Source: Ignavibacteria bacterium
GTDB lineage: Bacteria; Bacteroidota; Ignavibacteria; Tepidaquicellales; OLB5
Length of the DNA stretch: 64,000 bases
Direction: 5' to 3'
Assembly (NCBI GenBank): GCA_020852705.1
Contig: JADZAP010000031.1
Location: forward strand, 1 to 64,000
Shown here in pieces: positions 10,160 through 19,718 of the stretch. The position numbers and the translations under genes are program-made. Below the pieces are notes generated by a model. That model was not told where the DNA came from, did no database searches, and was given only the letters and a program-made list of their open reading frames with translations. Position 1 is the first letter of the stretch. Each line of letters opens with the position of its first letter.

Positions 10160-10233
10160 GCGCCCATAGCTCAATCGGATAGAGCGACAGCCTTCTAAGC
10201 TGTAGGTTTCAGGTTCGATTCCTGATGGGCGTA
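10160..10233 (+). tRNA. tRNA-Arg(TCT)
   Basis: A 74-nt cloverleaf: acceptor GCGCCCA/TGGGCGT (first pair G-U), D stem GCTC/GAGC, anticodon stem ACAGC/GCTGT with loop CTTCTAA (anticodon TCT), 5-nt variable loop, T arm TCAGG-TTCGATT-CCTGA and discriminator A. CCA is not encoded. Its 3' end and downstream flank are repeated about 111 bp further on. Confidence 0.95.
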
Positions 10234-10280
10234 CTGGTTTTTTGAATTTCGTTTTTTATACATATACCAGATAGTGCTAT

Positions 10281-10353
10281 CCCGCATAGCGGTGTAGGTT
10301 TCCTGCCTTTAGCAGGCTGGCAGGTTTGATTCCTGATGGGCGTACTGGTTTTT
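10281..10353 (+). pseudogene. Degenerate second copy of tRNA-Arg, interrupted by a small palindrome
   Basis: Positions 10321-10353 repeat 10210-10242 with one mismatch in 33 nt, covering the T arm, the acceptor 3' strand and the flanking ACTGGTTTTT. The match resumes further 5' with TGTAGGTTTC (10293-10302) and CCCGCATAGC, but the D arm and the anticodon arm are missing. Between the two matching parts lies an inserted palindrome of about 19 bp with CCTGCC (10302-10307) and GGCAGG (10319-10324). It cannot fold as a tRNA. Because the copy includes the flank outside the mature tRNA, a tandem duplication of the locus followed by decay fits best; an old integration scar is the alternative. Confidence 0.75.
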
Positions 10354-10357
10354 AAAT

Positions 10358-10432
10358 GGTGAGCGTAGTTCAGTTGGTTAGAACATCAGATTGTGGCTCT
10401 GAGGGTCGGGGGTTCGAATCCCCTCGCTCACC
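10358..10432 (+). tRNA. tRNA-His(GTG)
   Basis: Cloverleaf with acceptor GTGAGCG/CGCTCAC, anticodon GTG in the loop TTGTGGC, T arm with GGTTCGAATC and an encoded extra 5' G (10358) facing discriminator C (10432), the hallmark of tRNA-His. Confidence 0.95.
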
Positions 10433-10492
10433 CCAAACTCCCTGAAAATTTAACATATAAAGCAATAAACACCCTATTAACTGTTAAATTTC

Positions 10493-10524
10493 ATTGATTA
10501 TTAAAGTCATTAAAATTATATTTG
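10493..10524 (+). promoter_or_regulatory. Bacteroidota-type promoter of secD
   Basis: ATTG (10493-10496), a 20-nt spacer and TATATTTG (10517-10524) match the -33/-7 promoter of this phylum. Transcription would begin around 10531, giving a 5' leader of about 40 nt before the secD start at 10571. The same layout precedes the exported operon at 17673. Confidence 0.6.
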
Positions 10525-10570
10525 TTTCTTAGACTTTTTAGGAAATTTTCAAAATTTACAGAGGATTAGT

Positions 10571-12622
10571 TTGAAAAAAAATCGGTTTCGGATATTTTTA
10601 ACATTGTTATTTTTAGGACTTTCCCTATACTTCTTATATCCCACATATAAGGATTATCAGTTCAATAAAGAAATAAGTAACCTAAAAAATGCACAGGATA
10701 GTGCTGCATTTTTTGATAAATACAGCAATGACATACTGAAAGCACGTGACAACAGGATAAAACTTGGGTTAGACCTTCAGGGCGGGATGTATGTAATTAT
10801 GGAGGTTGATATTGCCAAACTGCTAAATGACCTAGCAAAAAAACAGGATGATATATTAAAACAGGTACTAAATGCAACATCAGAGCAGACAAAGAATACA
10901 GATGAGGATTTTGTAGATGTTGTTGAAGTAAAATTACGCGAGAAGGGATTATCATTAAAAGCATATTATGGTGAAATAAGGGATGAAGAAAGTACGGTAA
11001 AATCTACTTTAAAGACTGAGGTTGAAAATGCAATTGACAGAGCAATACAGGTAGTAAGAAACAGAATTGATCAATATGGTGTATCTGAACCGGTAATACA
11101 GAAAAAAGGTTCAAGCAGACTTGTTGTTGAACTTCCAGGTGTAAGCAATGTTCAGGAAGTAAGAAAGCTGCTTCAAGGAACTGCGCTACTTGAGTTTAAG
11201 TTAGTTATAGATCCCCAGATTGCAGTAAAAGTTATGGAAAAAATTAACACTTACATGGCAGGCGGTAATCTTGATTCATTAATGAAGGCTGATTCTTTAA
11301 ATAATATTTCTAAGAATGAGATAAAACATGACAGTTTGAAAATTAAAAAAGATTCTACATCTATTACCTCAACAAAAGATACAACTAAAAAAGATATTAC
11401 AAAAAAGGATACAACAGGGAATAAGAAAAAAGATTCCAGTAAGAAAAATATTACAGGCAAAGATTCAATTAAAAAAGAAGATTCAAACACTGCAGGATTA
11501 ACCGATACTAACTTGAATAATCTTGATACAAATCAGCAGTTGAGTGAAGAGGAATTTAAGAAGAAAAATCCATGGTTCTATCTTGTAAGACCGCAGCAGT
11601 TTCAGGATGGTTCTTTGGTATGGCTTGTTAAAGAAACTGATAAGGCAAAAGTACTTAAAATTTTAGAGAAAAAAGAAATTCAGGATTTAATTCCATCAGA
11701 AATAAGTTTTGCATTCAGCAACCGTTCATCTTTTGTAGATAACGGAGAAAAAATTTATACTTTTTATATTCTTAAAAAAGAACCCGAATTAACAGGAGGT
11801 GTTGTTGTTAATGCAAGGTCAAATATTGACCCAACAAGCAACTCACCGGTTGTATATATGGAAATGAACAGTGAGGGTTCAGCTGACTGGGCAAGAATTA
11901 CCGGTTCAAACATTAACAAACAAATAGCAATTGTACTTGATAACGTTGTTTATTCCGCACCGGTTGTAAGAAATAAAATAACAGGCGGAAATTCACAAAT
12001 TGAAGGAATGGCAAATATACAGGAAGCTAAGCTTCTTGAAATTGTGTTAAAAGCCGGTGCACTTCCTGCTCCGCTTACAATTATTGAAGAAAGAACAGTA
12101 GGACCTTCACTTGGTGAAGATTCTATTCAAAAAGGTTTATATTCTTCATTAATAGCATTGATACTAGTTGCATTATTTATGGTAGTATATTATCATTTTG
12201 CAGGAGGAGTTGCAGACCTAGCGCTTATATTTAATTTGCTTTTTGTTATGGGTATTATGGCAAGTTTTCATGCTACATTAACTCTGCCCGGTATTGCAGC
12301 TTTAATACTTACTATTGGTATGTCTGTTGATAGTAATGTACTTATATATGAGCGTATCAGGGAAGAAGTTACCGGTGGAAAACCTTTAAGAACTGCAATT
12401 GAAATTGGATATAAAAAAGCTTTTTCTGCAATTATAGATTCACACATTACCTCAATTATTACAGCTATTATTCTTTATCAGTTCGGAACAGGTCCTATAC
12501 AGGGATTTGCTTTAACACTAATGATAGGTCTAATTGCCAACTTGTTTACTGCAATAGTAATAACAAGAATAATATTTGATGTTATGACTGAAAAAGGCAA
12601 AACTTCAATTAACTTTGGATAA
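10571..12622 (+). CDS. secD: Protein translocase subunit SecD
   Basis: SecD works with SecF at the inner membrane and uses the proton gradient to pull exported proteins out of SecYEG. The 683-residue protein has an N-terminal membrane helix, the conserved LGLDLQGGMYV, the first periplasmic domain with RVDQYGVSEP-like text (NRIDQYGVSEP), and five C-terminal helices with TIGMSVDSNVLIYERIREE. The odd part is residues ~240-325, an insertion dominated by Lys, Asp, Ser and Thr with repeated KKD motifs, which interrupts the periplasmic region. Start is TTG 10571 behind AGAGGA. secF follows after 20 bp. Confidence 0.96.
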   Translation: MKKNRFRIFLTLLFLGLSLYFLYPTYKDYQFNKEISNLKNAQDSAAFFDKYSNDILKARDNRIKLGLDLQGGMYVIMEVDIAKLLNDLAKKQDDILKQVLNATSEQTKNTDEDFVDVVEVKLREKGLSLKAYYGEIRDEESTVKSTLKTEVENAIDRAIQVVRNRIDQYGVSEPVIQKKGSSRLVVELPGVSNVQEVRKLLQGTALLEFKLVIDPQIAVKVMEKINTYMAGGNLDSLMKADSLNNISKNEIKHDSLKIKKDSTSITSTKDTTKKDITKKDTTGNKKKDSSKKNITGKDSIKKEDSNTAGLTDTNLNNLDTNQQLSEEEFKKKNPWFYLVRPQQFQDGSLVWLVKETDKAKVLKILEKKEIQDLIPSEISFAFSNRSSFVDNGEKIYTFYILKKEPELTGGVVVNARSNIDPTSNSPVVYMEMNSEGSADWARITGSNINKQIAIVLDNVVYSAPVVRNKITGGNSQIEGMANIQEAKLLEIVLKAGALPAPLTIIEERTVGPSLGEDSIQKGLYSSLIALILVALFMVVYYHFAGGVADLALIFNLLFVMGIMASFHATLTLPGIAALILTIGMSVDSNVLIYERIREEVTGGKPLRTAIEIGYKKAFSAIIDSHITSIITAIILYQFGTGPIQGFALTLMIGLIANLFTAIVITRIIFDVMTEKGKTSINFG

Positions 12623-12642
12623 TTAAATTTTAGAAAATTATA

Positions 12643-13593
12643 ATGCAATTTTTTCATAATTTACATATAGATTTCTTAGGTAAAAGAAAAGTATTTTATA
12701 TAATATCGGCTGTGCTGATTGTTATAGGGCTTTCTATTTTCTTTACCAAGGGAATTACACTAGGAATTGATTTTGCGGGCGGTACGGAAATACTTGTCCG
12801 TTTTCAAAATGATATACCGACTGATGCTGTTAGAACTGCTATGGATAAAACCGGTATTATTGGTGCTGAAATAAAAACAATGGGTAACGAAAGAGATATT
12901 CTTATAAGAACAGCAGAACAGGGAGAAGGCTCTTCTATTAGTGATAGAATTAAAGAAGGTTTAACCAATAATATACAAGGCAACAGTTACGAAGTATTAA
13001 GAATAGATAAAGTTGGACCAAAAATCGGGAAAGAGCTGAGAATTTCGGCTATTTATGCAACTTTGTTATCGCTTATTGCAATATTAGTATATCTTGCTTT
13101 CAGATTTGAATTTGTATATGCACTTGGTGCTGTATTGGGACTATTTCATGATGTACTAATTACTCTTGGAATGATTTCAATTTTCCATGTTATATTTCCG
13201 AACCTGAACCTTGAACTTAATCAAGGTATGGTAGCCGCATTCTTAACTCTTATTGGTTTTTCTGTAAATGATACAGTAATTGTTTTTGACAGAATACGTG
13301 AAAACATAAAACTTTACAAAAATGAAGATATACTTTCCGTTATGAACAAAAGTATTAATACAACTCTTAGCAGAACAGTAATTACAAGCGGAACAGTATT
13401 TTTAACAGTATTTATTTTACTGCTATTTGGCGGAGAAGTTAACAGAACATTTGCATTTACATTTACTGTTGGGGTTTTAACAGGTACTTATTCTTCAATT
13501 TATGTTTCAAGTGCGTTTGTTGTAGATATAAAAAACAGACAAAAAAGAAGCAAAGCCCCTGTTACCGGAAAAATAGCTGCTTCTAAAGCATAA
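12643..13593 (+). CDS. secF: Protein translocase subunit SecF
   Basis: The partner of SecD in proton-driven protein export. The 316-residue protein has the expected six-helix layout: a first helix near residue 20, the GIDFAGGTEI motif, a short periplasmic P4 domain, then five helices containing SVNDTVIVFDRIREN, the conserved SecF signature. It ends in a short basic cytoplasmic tail. It lies 20 bp downstream of secD and probably shares its promoter, with purA 48 bp further on. Confidence 0.96.
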   Translation: MQFFHNLHIDFLGKRKVFYIISAVLIVIGLSIFFTKGITLGIDFAGGTEILVRFQNDIPTDAVRTAMDKTGIIGAEIKTMGNERDILIRTAEQGEGSSISDRIKEGLTNNIQGNSYEVLRIDKVGPKIGKELRISAIYATLLSLIAILVYLAFRFEFVYALGAVLGLFHDVLITLGMISIFHVIFPNLNLELNQGMVAAFLTLIGFSVNDTVIVFDRIRENIKLYKNEDILSVMNKSINTTLSRTVITSGTVFLTVFILLLFGGEVNRTFAFTFTVGVLTGTYSSIYVSSAFVVDIKNRQKRSKAPVTGKIAASKA

Positions 13594-13635
13594 GATTTAA
13601 TAATACAAAAAGGTTCTGTAATAATTTAAGATTAA

Positions 13636-14913
<1,278 letters not shown>

Positions 14914-14936
14914 AATAAAACATTGCTAAAAAATAA

Positions 14937-14965
14937 AAAAGGCTCTGTGATAAACAGAGCCTTTT
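14937..14965. terminator. Bidirectional terminator between purA and the exported operon
   Basis: The 8-bp stem GGCTCTGT/ACAGAGCC (14941-14948 and 14954-14961) with a 5-nt loop is flanked by an A run on the left and TTTT on the right, so it can stop both converging transcripts. Confidence 0.88.
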
Positions 14966-14984
14966 GATTTAATTTAAATATCAG

Positions 14985-15470
14985 TTACGGTTTAATGTAG
15001 TTAGCATCAAACTTACCTGCTTCATTGCCTACACCGCGGAATGTTGAATAGTTCCAGCCGCCTGTAATTGATGTGCCTGTAACTTTACCGTTTAAAAATA
15101 CATTTGCATCAGCAATCCTTGGATTGGTATTTATGTTTATCATCTTTGATTTTGCATTATAATACCCTTTCAGCTCACCGCCATTCATTGTAGAAAAGCC
15201 TTTATAAGTAGTATCTGTATTAACTTTTGTAACTGTATAACTGCCTTCTATAACATAGTTATCTTCACCAACATCTTTCTGTTTAGTGATTTTGCTGAAC
15301 ATCATTTCTCCGGCAATAAGGTTATTACCTGCACTATCGTTTAAAGTAAAATTGTATCTGCCTTTTTTAATAGGTATTGAGTTATCACTTTCACTGCTTG
15401 TACAAGCATTAAACAGAACAAATAATGCGGATAGAAATACTGGAAAAACTTTAAATGTTATTATTTTCAT
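14985..15470 (-). CDS. Lipoprotein of unknown function
   Basis: A 161-residue protein with a lipoprotein signal peptide; the lipobox is LFNAC, with Cys near residue 23 followed by Thr-Ser-Ser. The mature part is beta-rich, with regularly spaced GRYNFTLND, GEMMFSK, IEGSYTV, GELKGYY, FLNGKV and GGWNYST strands. This resembles small lipocalin-like or immunoglobulin-like lipoproteins that report strand by strand on an eight-stranded barrel, but I recognise no named family. Its ATG overlaps the stop of the upstream metalloprotease gene (TAATG), so the two are translationally coupled. It may act at the outer membrane alongside that protease; this is inference. Confidence 0.7.
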   Translation of the reverse strand: MKIITFKVFPVFLSALFVLFNACTSSESDNSIPIKKGRYNFTLNDSAGNNLIAGEMMFSKITKQKDVGEDNYVIEGSYTVTKVNTDTTYKGFSTMNGGELKGYYNAKSKMININTNPRIADANVFLNGKVTGTSITGGWNYSTFRGVGNEAGKFDANYIKP

Positions 15471-17197
15471 TATTTCACCAATACCATTTTTTTAATTTCT
15501 GAAAAAACTGAACGGTTTTCTTTTGTTACATCAATTTTATAAATATATACCCCAGATGCAAGATTTAGAGAATTAGCATCAAATGAAACTGAAAATATAC
15601 CAATTGGATAATAATTATTATTTACAAGTTCTGCAACTTCTCTGCCGGTAACATCAAATACTCTTAAGGTAACATTTCCTGCTTCAGGGAGTGCAAATTT
15701 AATATTTGTTGCCGGATTGAACGGATTAGGATAATTTTGTAATAGACTATATGCTGTTGGTGCTTCAGATGAATTCAGCGGATTATCAATACATAATGCC
15801 TGCGAATATCTTAATCTGATTGTATCACCGGGTAAAGGACCAAAGCCAAGTGTAAAATTAATTGCTCCGCCTTGTGGAATGTGGCAATAACTCATGATAG
15901 TACCATTTGGATTAGGTTGTGTTTGAGAGAAACAAGTCCCCTGTTCAGCATTAACACATGAATCGATTGCACCAATACCGCCGCCGGGCAACGAAGGCCA
16001 AACACATGCCTGAGTATGAGATGAACCAAAATTATGTCCTGTTTCATGTGCTAAAACTTCAACTGACCATGAAAATACAGGTACATTATTAAAAGTAAGT
16101 TCTAACTCATTAAATGCATATCTTCCTGATTGGCTTCCTGGTTCATAGGATTGGCAAAGTACTTTTACCCATGCTATTGCCCCTGTTACCGGAGTTCTTG
16201 TAGAAAGCAGCTGTGCAAGATGTCCGCCTCCGAGAATATTGTTTTTTATATCCGCACCAAATGCTTTTAGAATTTCCTCTGTTTGACTTGTGTTGTAAGA
16301 CCTGTATGGATCCGGGTTTGTATAAACAGTAATACTTGAAGCCATTTGCAGGTTTAACTGTTCATTATTATAAAGCAAGTTTGCCTGATTAAACATTGCA
16401 GTTACGTAACTTACAACATTTTGGGTATTACCTTTATCAACATACATCTGGTAATCACATACATAATAAATTTTCACAGGGTTTGTAGTCATATTATCGC
16501 CTGTAACTTTTGGGGTAACATTGTTATTACTATTTCTGTAAAATTTCCCGTAACCATCTTCAACTTTACAATTAAAGGATGATTTTTTCATCAGGTCTCT
16601 ATCGTTATAGAATATATATGTATTATTATCATTTTGCAATGCTCCAAGATTGTAATTACCTTCATTGGTGGAAATAATACCAATTATTTCATTATCAAAA
16701 ATACTGATTGCAGCCATTGAGTTATTATTATCTTTAATTATACCCTGGTAATATAATCCCCTGTTATAATTTTCAGTTCTGCCATCTGAGGTTAATATTT
16801 TAAAATCATCGGGAATAAAATTAACCTGAACTAATTCCAGTTCAATATTTCCATTATTTAAAGGAATATTTAAATTTATATTCTGATGTTTTGCATTCAT
16901 TAAAGAGCGAAGAGCAGAGTTATTAACATTCAAAAATGTAGCTTTTGAAACAGTATTTTGCAAAACAGCGTCATGATTTTGACTGCTCAATTTAAAAAGA
17001 TCAACATTTTCAAAATTTTCTGAATGATCTTTTTTACTGTTAACTAATTGCAATGCTGAGTTTTTATGTATATTATTTCGGAGAGTGTTATTAAGAACAG
17101 CATCATTTTCTTTTACATTAAATGCAGTAAATGCAAAAACTATAACACAAAGAAATAATACTGCAAATAAAAGATTTAATTTGTATGAATTTTTCAT
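15470..17197 (-). CDS. Secreted zinc metalloprotease with T9SS sorting domain
   Basis: A 575-residue secreted protease of the metzincin clan (reprolysin/M12B-like). After a signal peptide (residues ~1-25) and a propeptide-like region comes the catalytic domain with the full HEXXHXXGXXH zinc motif HETGHNFGSSH (from residue ~384) and the Met-turn GTIMSYCH. Several Cys pairs suggest disulfides in the secreted domain. The last ~90 residues form a type A T9SS sorting domain: LLQNYPNPFNPATNI, VTLRVFDVTGREV, LASGVYIYKI. It should therefore cross the outer membrane through SprA, which is encoded at 3198-9806. It is the middle gene of a three-gene exported operon. Confidence 0.92.
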   Translation of the reverse strand: MKNSYKLNLLFAVLFLCVIVFAFTAFNVKENDAVLNNTLRNNIHKNSALQLVNSKKDHSENFENVDLFKLSSQNHDAVLQNTVSKATFLNVNNSALRSLMNAKHQNINLNIPLNNGNIELELVQVNFIPDDFKILTSDGRTENYNRGLYYQGIIKDNNNSMAAISIFDNEIIGIISTNEGNYNLGALQNDNNTYIFYNDRDLMKKSSFNCKVEDGYGKFYRNSNNNVTPKVTGDNMTTNPVKIYYVCDYQMYVDKGNTQNVVSYVTAMFNQANLLYNNEQLNLQMASSITVYTNPDPYRSYNTSQTEEILKAFGADIKNNILGGGHLAQLLSTRTPVTGAIAWVKVLCQSYEPGSQSGRYAFNELELTFNNVPVFSWSVEVLAHETGHNFGSSHTQACVWPSLPGGGIGAIDSCVNAEQGTCFSQTQPNPNGTIMSYCHIPQGGAINFTLGFGPLPGDTIRLRYSQALCIDNPLNSSEAPTAYSLLQNYPNPFNPATNIKFALPEAGNVTLRVFDVTGREVAELVNNNYYPIGIFSVSFDANSLNLASGVYIYKIDVTKENRSVFSEIKKMVLVK

Positions 17198-17202
17198 ATT
17201 AT

Positions 17203-17673
17203 TTATTTTGTTATTTCAGATGAATTATAGTTAATTGAATTTTTATCAGAGGTTGTGTTAGTATGGTTGTTCTTATCTGTTATGGTTGTGCTATAATAGA
17301 GTACTCTGGTATTATTTATACCCGTCAATACAAGTTGATCACTTTGCGGCATATCAACAGTGTACTCAACACCGGAAGCTGTATATTTGAGAGTTGTACC
17401 TGAAACAGTATAACTTCTGGTGATAGGTGTTTGTTCAGGGCAAGTTAATGTAGCTGTACCATCACTATTGCTTGGGAAACTAACTGATTCACCGGGACAA
17501 ATATCTCTTAAAGTCCCTGCATTATAAATCAAAGTCCAGTTACCCTGTATGGCTACGGTTGATGGATCAAGCTGGTTTATAACATTTTGACAATCACTTC
17601 CAAATAATGGAAGCAAAACAAGAATTAGCACCGTAAAAATACGGATTGATGTCAGTAAATTAGATTTTTTCAT
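17203..17673 (-). CDS. Exported lipocalin-like protein of unknown function
   Basis: A 156-residue protein with an N-terminal signal peptide; a Cys follows in LFGSDCQN, but Asp at -1 is poor for a lipobox, so lipidation is doubtful. The mature part, QGNWTLIYNAGTLRDIC, GTATLTCPE, SYTVSGTTLKYTASG, has the strand spacing of small lipocalin-like domains, with a likely Cys-Cys pair. The tail is Asn/Thr/Ser-rich. It is first in the operon, 5 bp before the metalloprotease gene, with a promoter just upstream. It could be a protease partner or inhibitor; nothing in the sequence decides this. Confidence 0.65.
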   Translation of the reverse strand: MKKSNLLTSIRIFTVLILVLLPLFGSDCQNVINQLDPSTVAIQGNWTLIYNAGTLRDICPGESVSFPSNSDGTATLTCPEQTPITRSYTVSGTTLKYTASGVEYTVDMPQSDQLVLTGINNTRVLYYSTTITDKNNHTNTTSDKNSINYNSSEITK

Positions 17674-17694
17674 ATATTATAATTTAATTTCAAA

Positions 17695-17726
17695 CAAATA
17701 TATTATATCCATTTTAAATTATCAAT
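17695..17726 (-). promoter_or_regulatory. Bacteroidota-type promoter of the metalloprotease operon
   Basis: On the minus strand, ATTG (complement of 17723-17726), a 20-nt spacer and TATATTTG (complement of 17695-17702) reproduce exactly the layout seen before secD. The start codon is at 17673, so the leader would be only about 15 nt. Confidence 0.6.
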
Positions 17727-17766
17727 AGTTTATATAAGTTTTAAATTAAATTTACAAAATATAATA

Positions 17767-18471
17767 TTAATAATTTTTTTCGGCAGTAACAGTATTTACA
17801 ATTCCCAAGAAGTTATTTTTTACCTTTTTTATCAAAAACCCGTATTTTTTAAGTAATTCTGTGTAATTTTTCACTGATAAAAAATTATCAACAGATTCAA
17901 ATAAATAGTCATAGGCATATTTGCTGCCTGATACACTATTTCCTATTTTTGGCAGAATTTTTTCAAAATAAAGTTTGAATAACTTATTGAATATATTTGG
18001 ATTATCCGGCTTAAACATTTCAATTGTAACAAATTTTCCGCCAATTTTTAAAACACGGTTTATTTCTATTATACATTCGTTCAGGTGCTCAAAGTTCCGC
18101 ACACCAAATCCAATACCGCAAAGATCAAAAAATCCATCTTTAAAAGGTAAATTCTGTGCATCAGATTTAACAACTGTGTTTATTTCAGAAGTATGTTTGG
18201 TATGATTGAGCTTTAGCATTTCAAATGATAGATCAACAGAATATAGTTTTTGAGGTGAGAGTTTAAGGAATTCAGTTCCTAGATCACCTGAGCCAGCTGC
18301 AAGATCAAGAATTTTTTTATAGTTTGAGCTGAGTGATGAAAGATAATTTACGGCATTTTTTCGCCATCTATTATCCTGATAACCGCTAAGTAAGTGATTT
18401 AACCTGTCATAGGAAGGTGATATTTCATCAAACATCGTGCCTATGAACTTTTTGTTCTTTGAATACTTCAT
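17767..18471 (-). CDS. menG: Demethylmenaquinone methyltransferase (UbiE/MenG)
   Basis: A 234-residue class I SAM-dependent methyltransferase that makes the final C-methylation of menaquinone. It opens with the family text FDEISPSYDRLNHLLSG, followed by the RWRKNAV segment, the SAM motif LDLAAGSGDLG, the acidic LYSVDLSFEML, GIGFGVRNFEHLN and GGKFVTIEMFKP. These are all diagnostic of UbiE/MenG. The phylum generally uses menaquinone, so MenG is the likelier role; a joint ubiquinone role cannot be excluded by sequence alone. It is 4 bp after the LolC/E-like permease gene. Confidence 0.93.
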   Translation of the reverse strand: MKYSKNKKFIGTMFDEISPSYDRLNHLLSGYQDNRWRKNAVNYLSSLSSNYKKILDLAAGSGDLGTEFLKLSPQKLYSVDLSFEMLKLNHTKHTSEINTVVKSDAQNLPFKDGFFDLCGIGFGVRNFEHLNECIIEINRVLKIGGKFVTIEMFKPDNPNIFNKLFKLYFEKILPKIGNSVSGSKYAYDYLFESVDNFLSVKNYTELLKKYGFLIKKVKNNFLGIVNTVTAEKNY

Positions 18472-18475
18472 TAAA

Positions 18476-19699
18476 TTATTTGAATCTAAGTGATGTGATG
18501 GGATTAAGCCGAGATGCCATGTAAGAAGGGATAACAGTTACAAATAAACTAAGCAAAATTGCTATAACTGTGATGTAAATCCCGGTTTCAGCATCAAGTT
18601 GAAGCGGTACAGTACTCATATAATAAATTTCAGGGATTTTAATCAGATTATATTCAAGCTGCAGTACACAAAGCCCGTAGCCAATTATATTTCCTAAAAT
18701 TATTCCTGCAATTGAAATAAGCATACCCTGAATGAAAAATATCATAATAATATCTGAATTTTTAGCACCAAGGGATTTAAGTATTCCGATAGTTTCTGTT
18801 TTTTCAAGGACAAGCATAAGCAAAAATCCAACAATATTTATTGCAGCAACAATAATTATCAATCCAAGTACCACCGGAATAGGTTCTTTTTGAAGTTCAA
18901 CCCAGGTAAATAAACCTTTATATATCTGAAATACATTTCTTGCATTGTTATTAGGATAATCTATCCGGGCTTTTATTTCATTTGTTACTTTTCTAATCTT
19001 ATCGGTATTGGTTAAAAATATTTCTATACCGGTAACATAAGGACCCATACTAAAAAGTTTTTGAGCATCTTTAAGATTAGTATATAAAAGCACGTCATCG
19101 TATTCCTTTAAACCTGATTCATAAATTCCGCTAACTAAAAATCCTTTTACAGTTGGAGAGTTAACAGCTGAAGGAATTCCCACAGTTGCAATAATAAATA
19201 TCTTGCTCCCAACAGAAATATTTAATTTTGATGCAAGTTTGTTGCCTATAATAATATCAGATATGCTTGAATCAACTGCCCCAAGAAACTGTGAACCTTT
19301 TACAATCTTACGCTGAGAAACAAATAAGCTATCTTCATTTCTAATACCTTTAATTATAACACCTTCGGTGTGATCTTTATATTTAATAACGGCTTCCTTT
19401 TGAACAAACGGGTGAGCTTTGCTGATATAAAGATTATTTTCGGGATCTTTTAACTGACTTATAACCCTATTATAATCGGGTATTCCCTCTTTTTTAAAGG
19501 ATGTAAGCTGAATATGCGAAGAAAGTGAAATAGTTTTTTCAGTAATTTCTTTTTCAAAGCCGCTTAATACAGAAACAGCAATAATTAACGCAGCAACTCC
19601 AATGGCAATTCCCGCAACAGAAATAGTTGTAATAAAGGAAATAAAATTTGACTCCTTTTTGGATCGTAAAAACCTTTTAGCCAGAAAATAATTTACCAA
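18476..19699 (-). CDS. LolC/LolE-type ABC transporter permease
   Basis: A 407-residue FtsX-superfamily membrane protein of the kind that, with the LolD ATPase, frees lipoproteins from the inner membrane for transfer to the outer membrane. It has one N-terminal helix (IAIGVAALIIAVSVLSGF), a ~220-residue periplasmic domain, and three C-terminal helices including the typical LKSLGAKNSDIIMIFFIQG. The start is TTG 19699, supported by AAGGAAG 12 nt upstream and by the normal YFLAKRFLRSK opening. No ATPase gene is adjacent, so it must be elsewhere in the genome. It is 19 bp from prfB. Confidence 0.88.
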   Translation of the reverse strand: MVNYFLAKRFLRSKKESNFISFITTISVAGIAIGVAALIIAVSVLSGFEKEITEKTISLSSHIQLTSFKKEGIPDYNRVISQLKDPENNLYISKAHPFVQKEAVIKYKDHTEGVIIKGIRNEDSLFVSQRKIVKGSQFLGAVDSSISDIIIGNKLASKLNISVGSKIFIIATVGIPSAVNSPTVKGFLVSGIYESGLKEYDDVLLYTNLKDAQKLFSMGPYVTGIEIFLTNTDKIRKVTNEIKARIDYPNNNARNVFQIYKGLFTWVELQKEPIPVVLGLIIIVAAINIVGFLLMLVLEKTETIGILKSLGAKNSDIIMIFFIQGMLISIAGIILGNIIGYGLCVLQLEYNLIKIPEIYYMSTVPLQLDAETGIYITVIAILLSLFVTVIPSYMASRLNPITSLRFK

Positions 19700-19718
19700 T
19701 TACAGTTAACTTCCTTAT

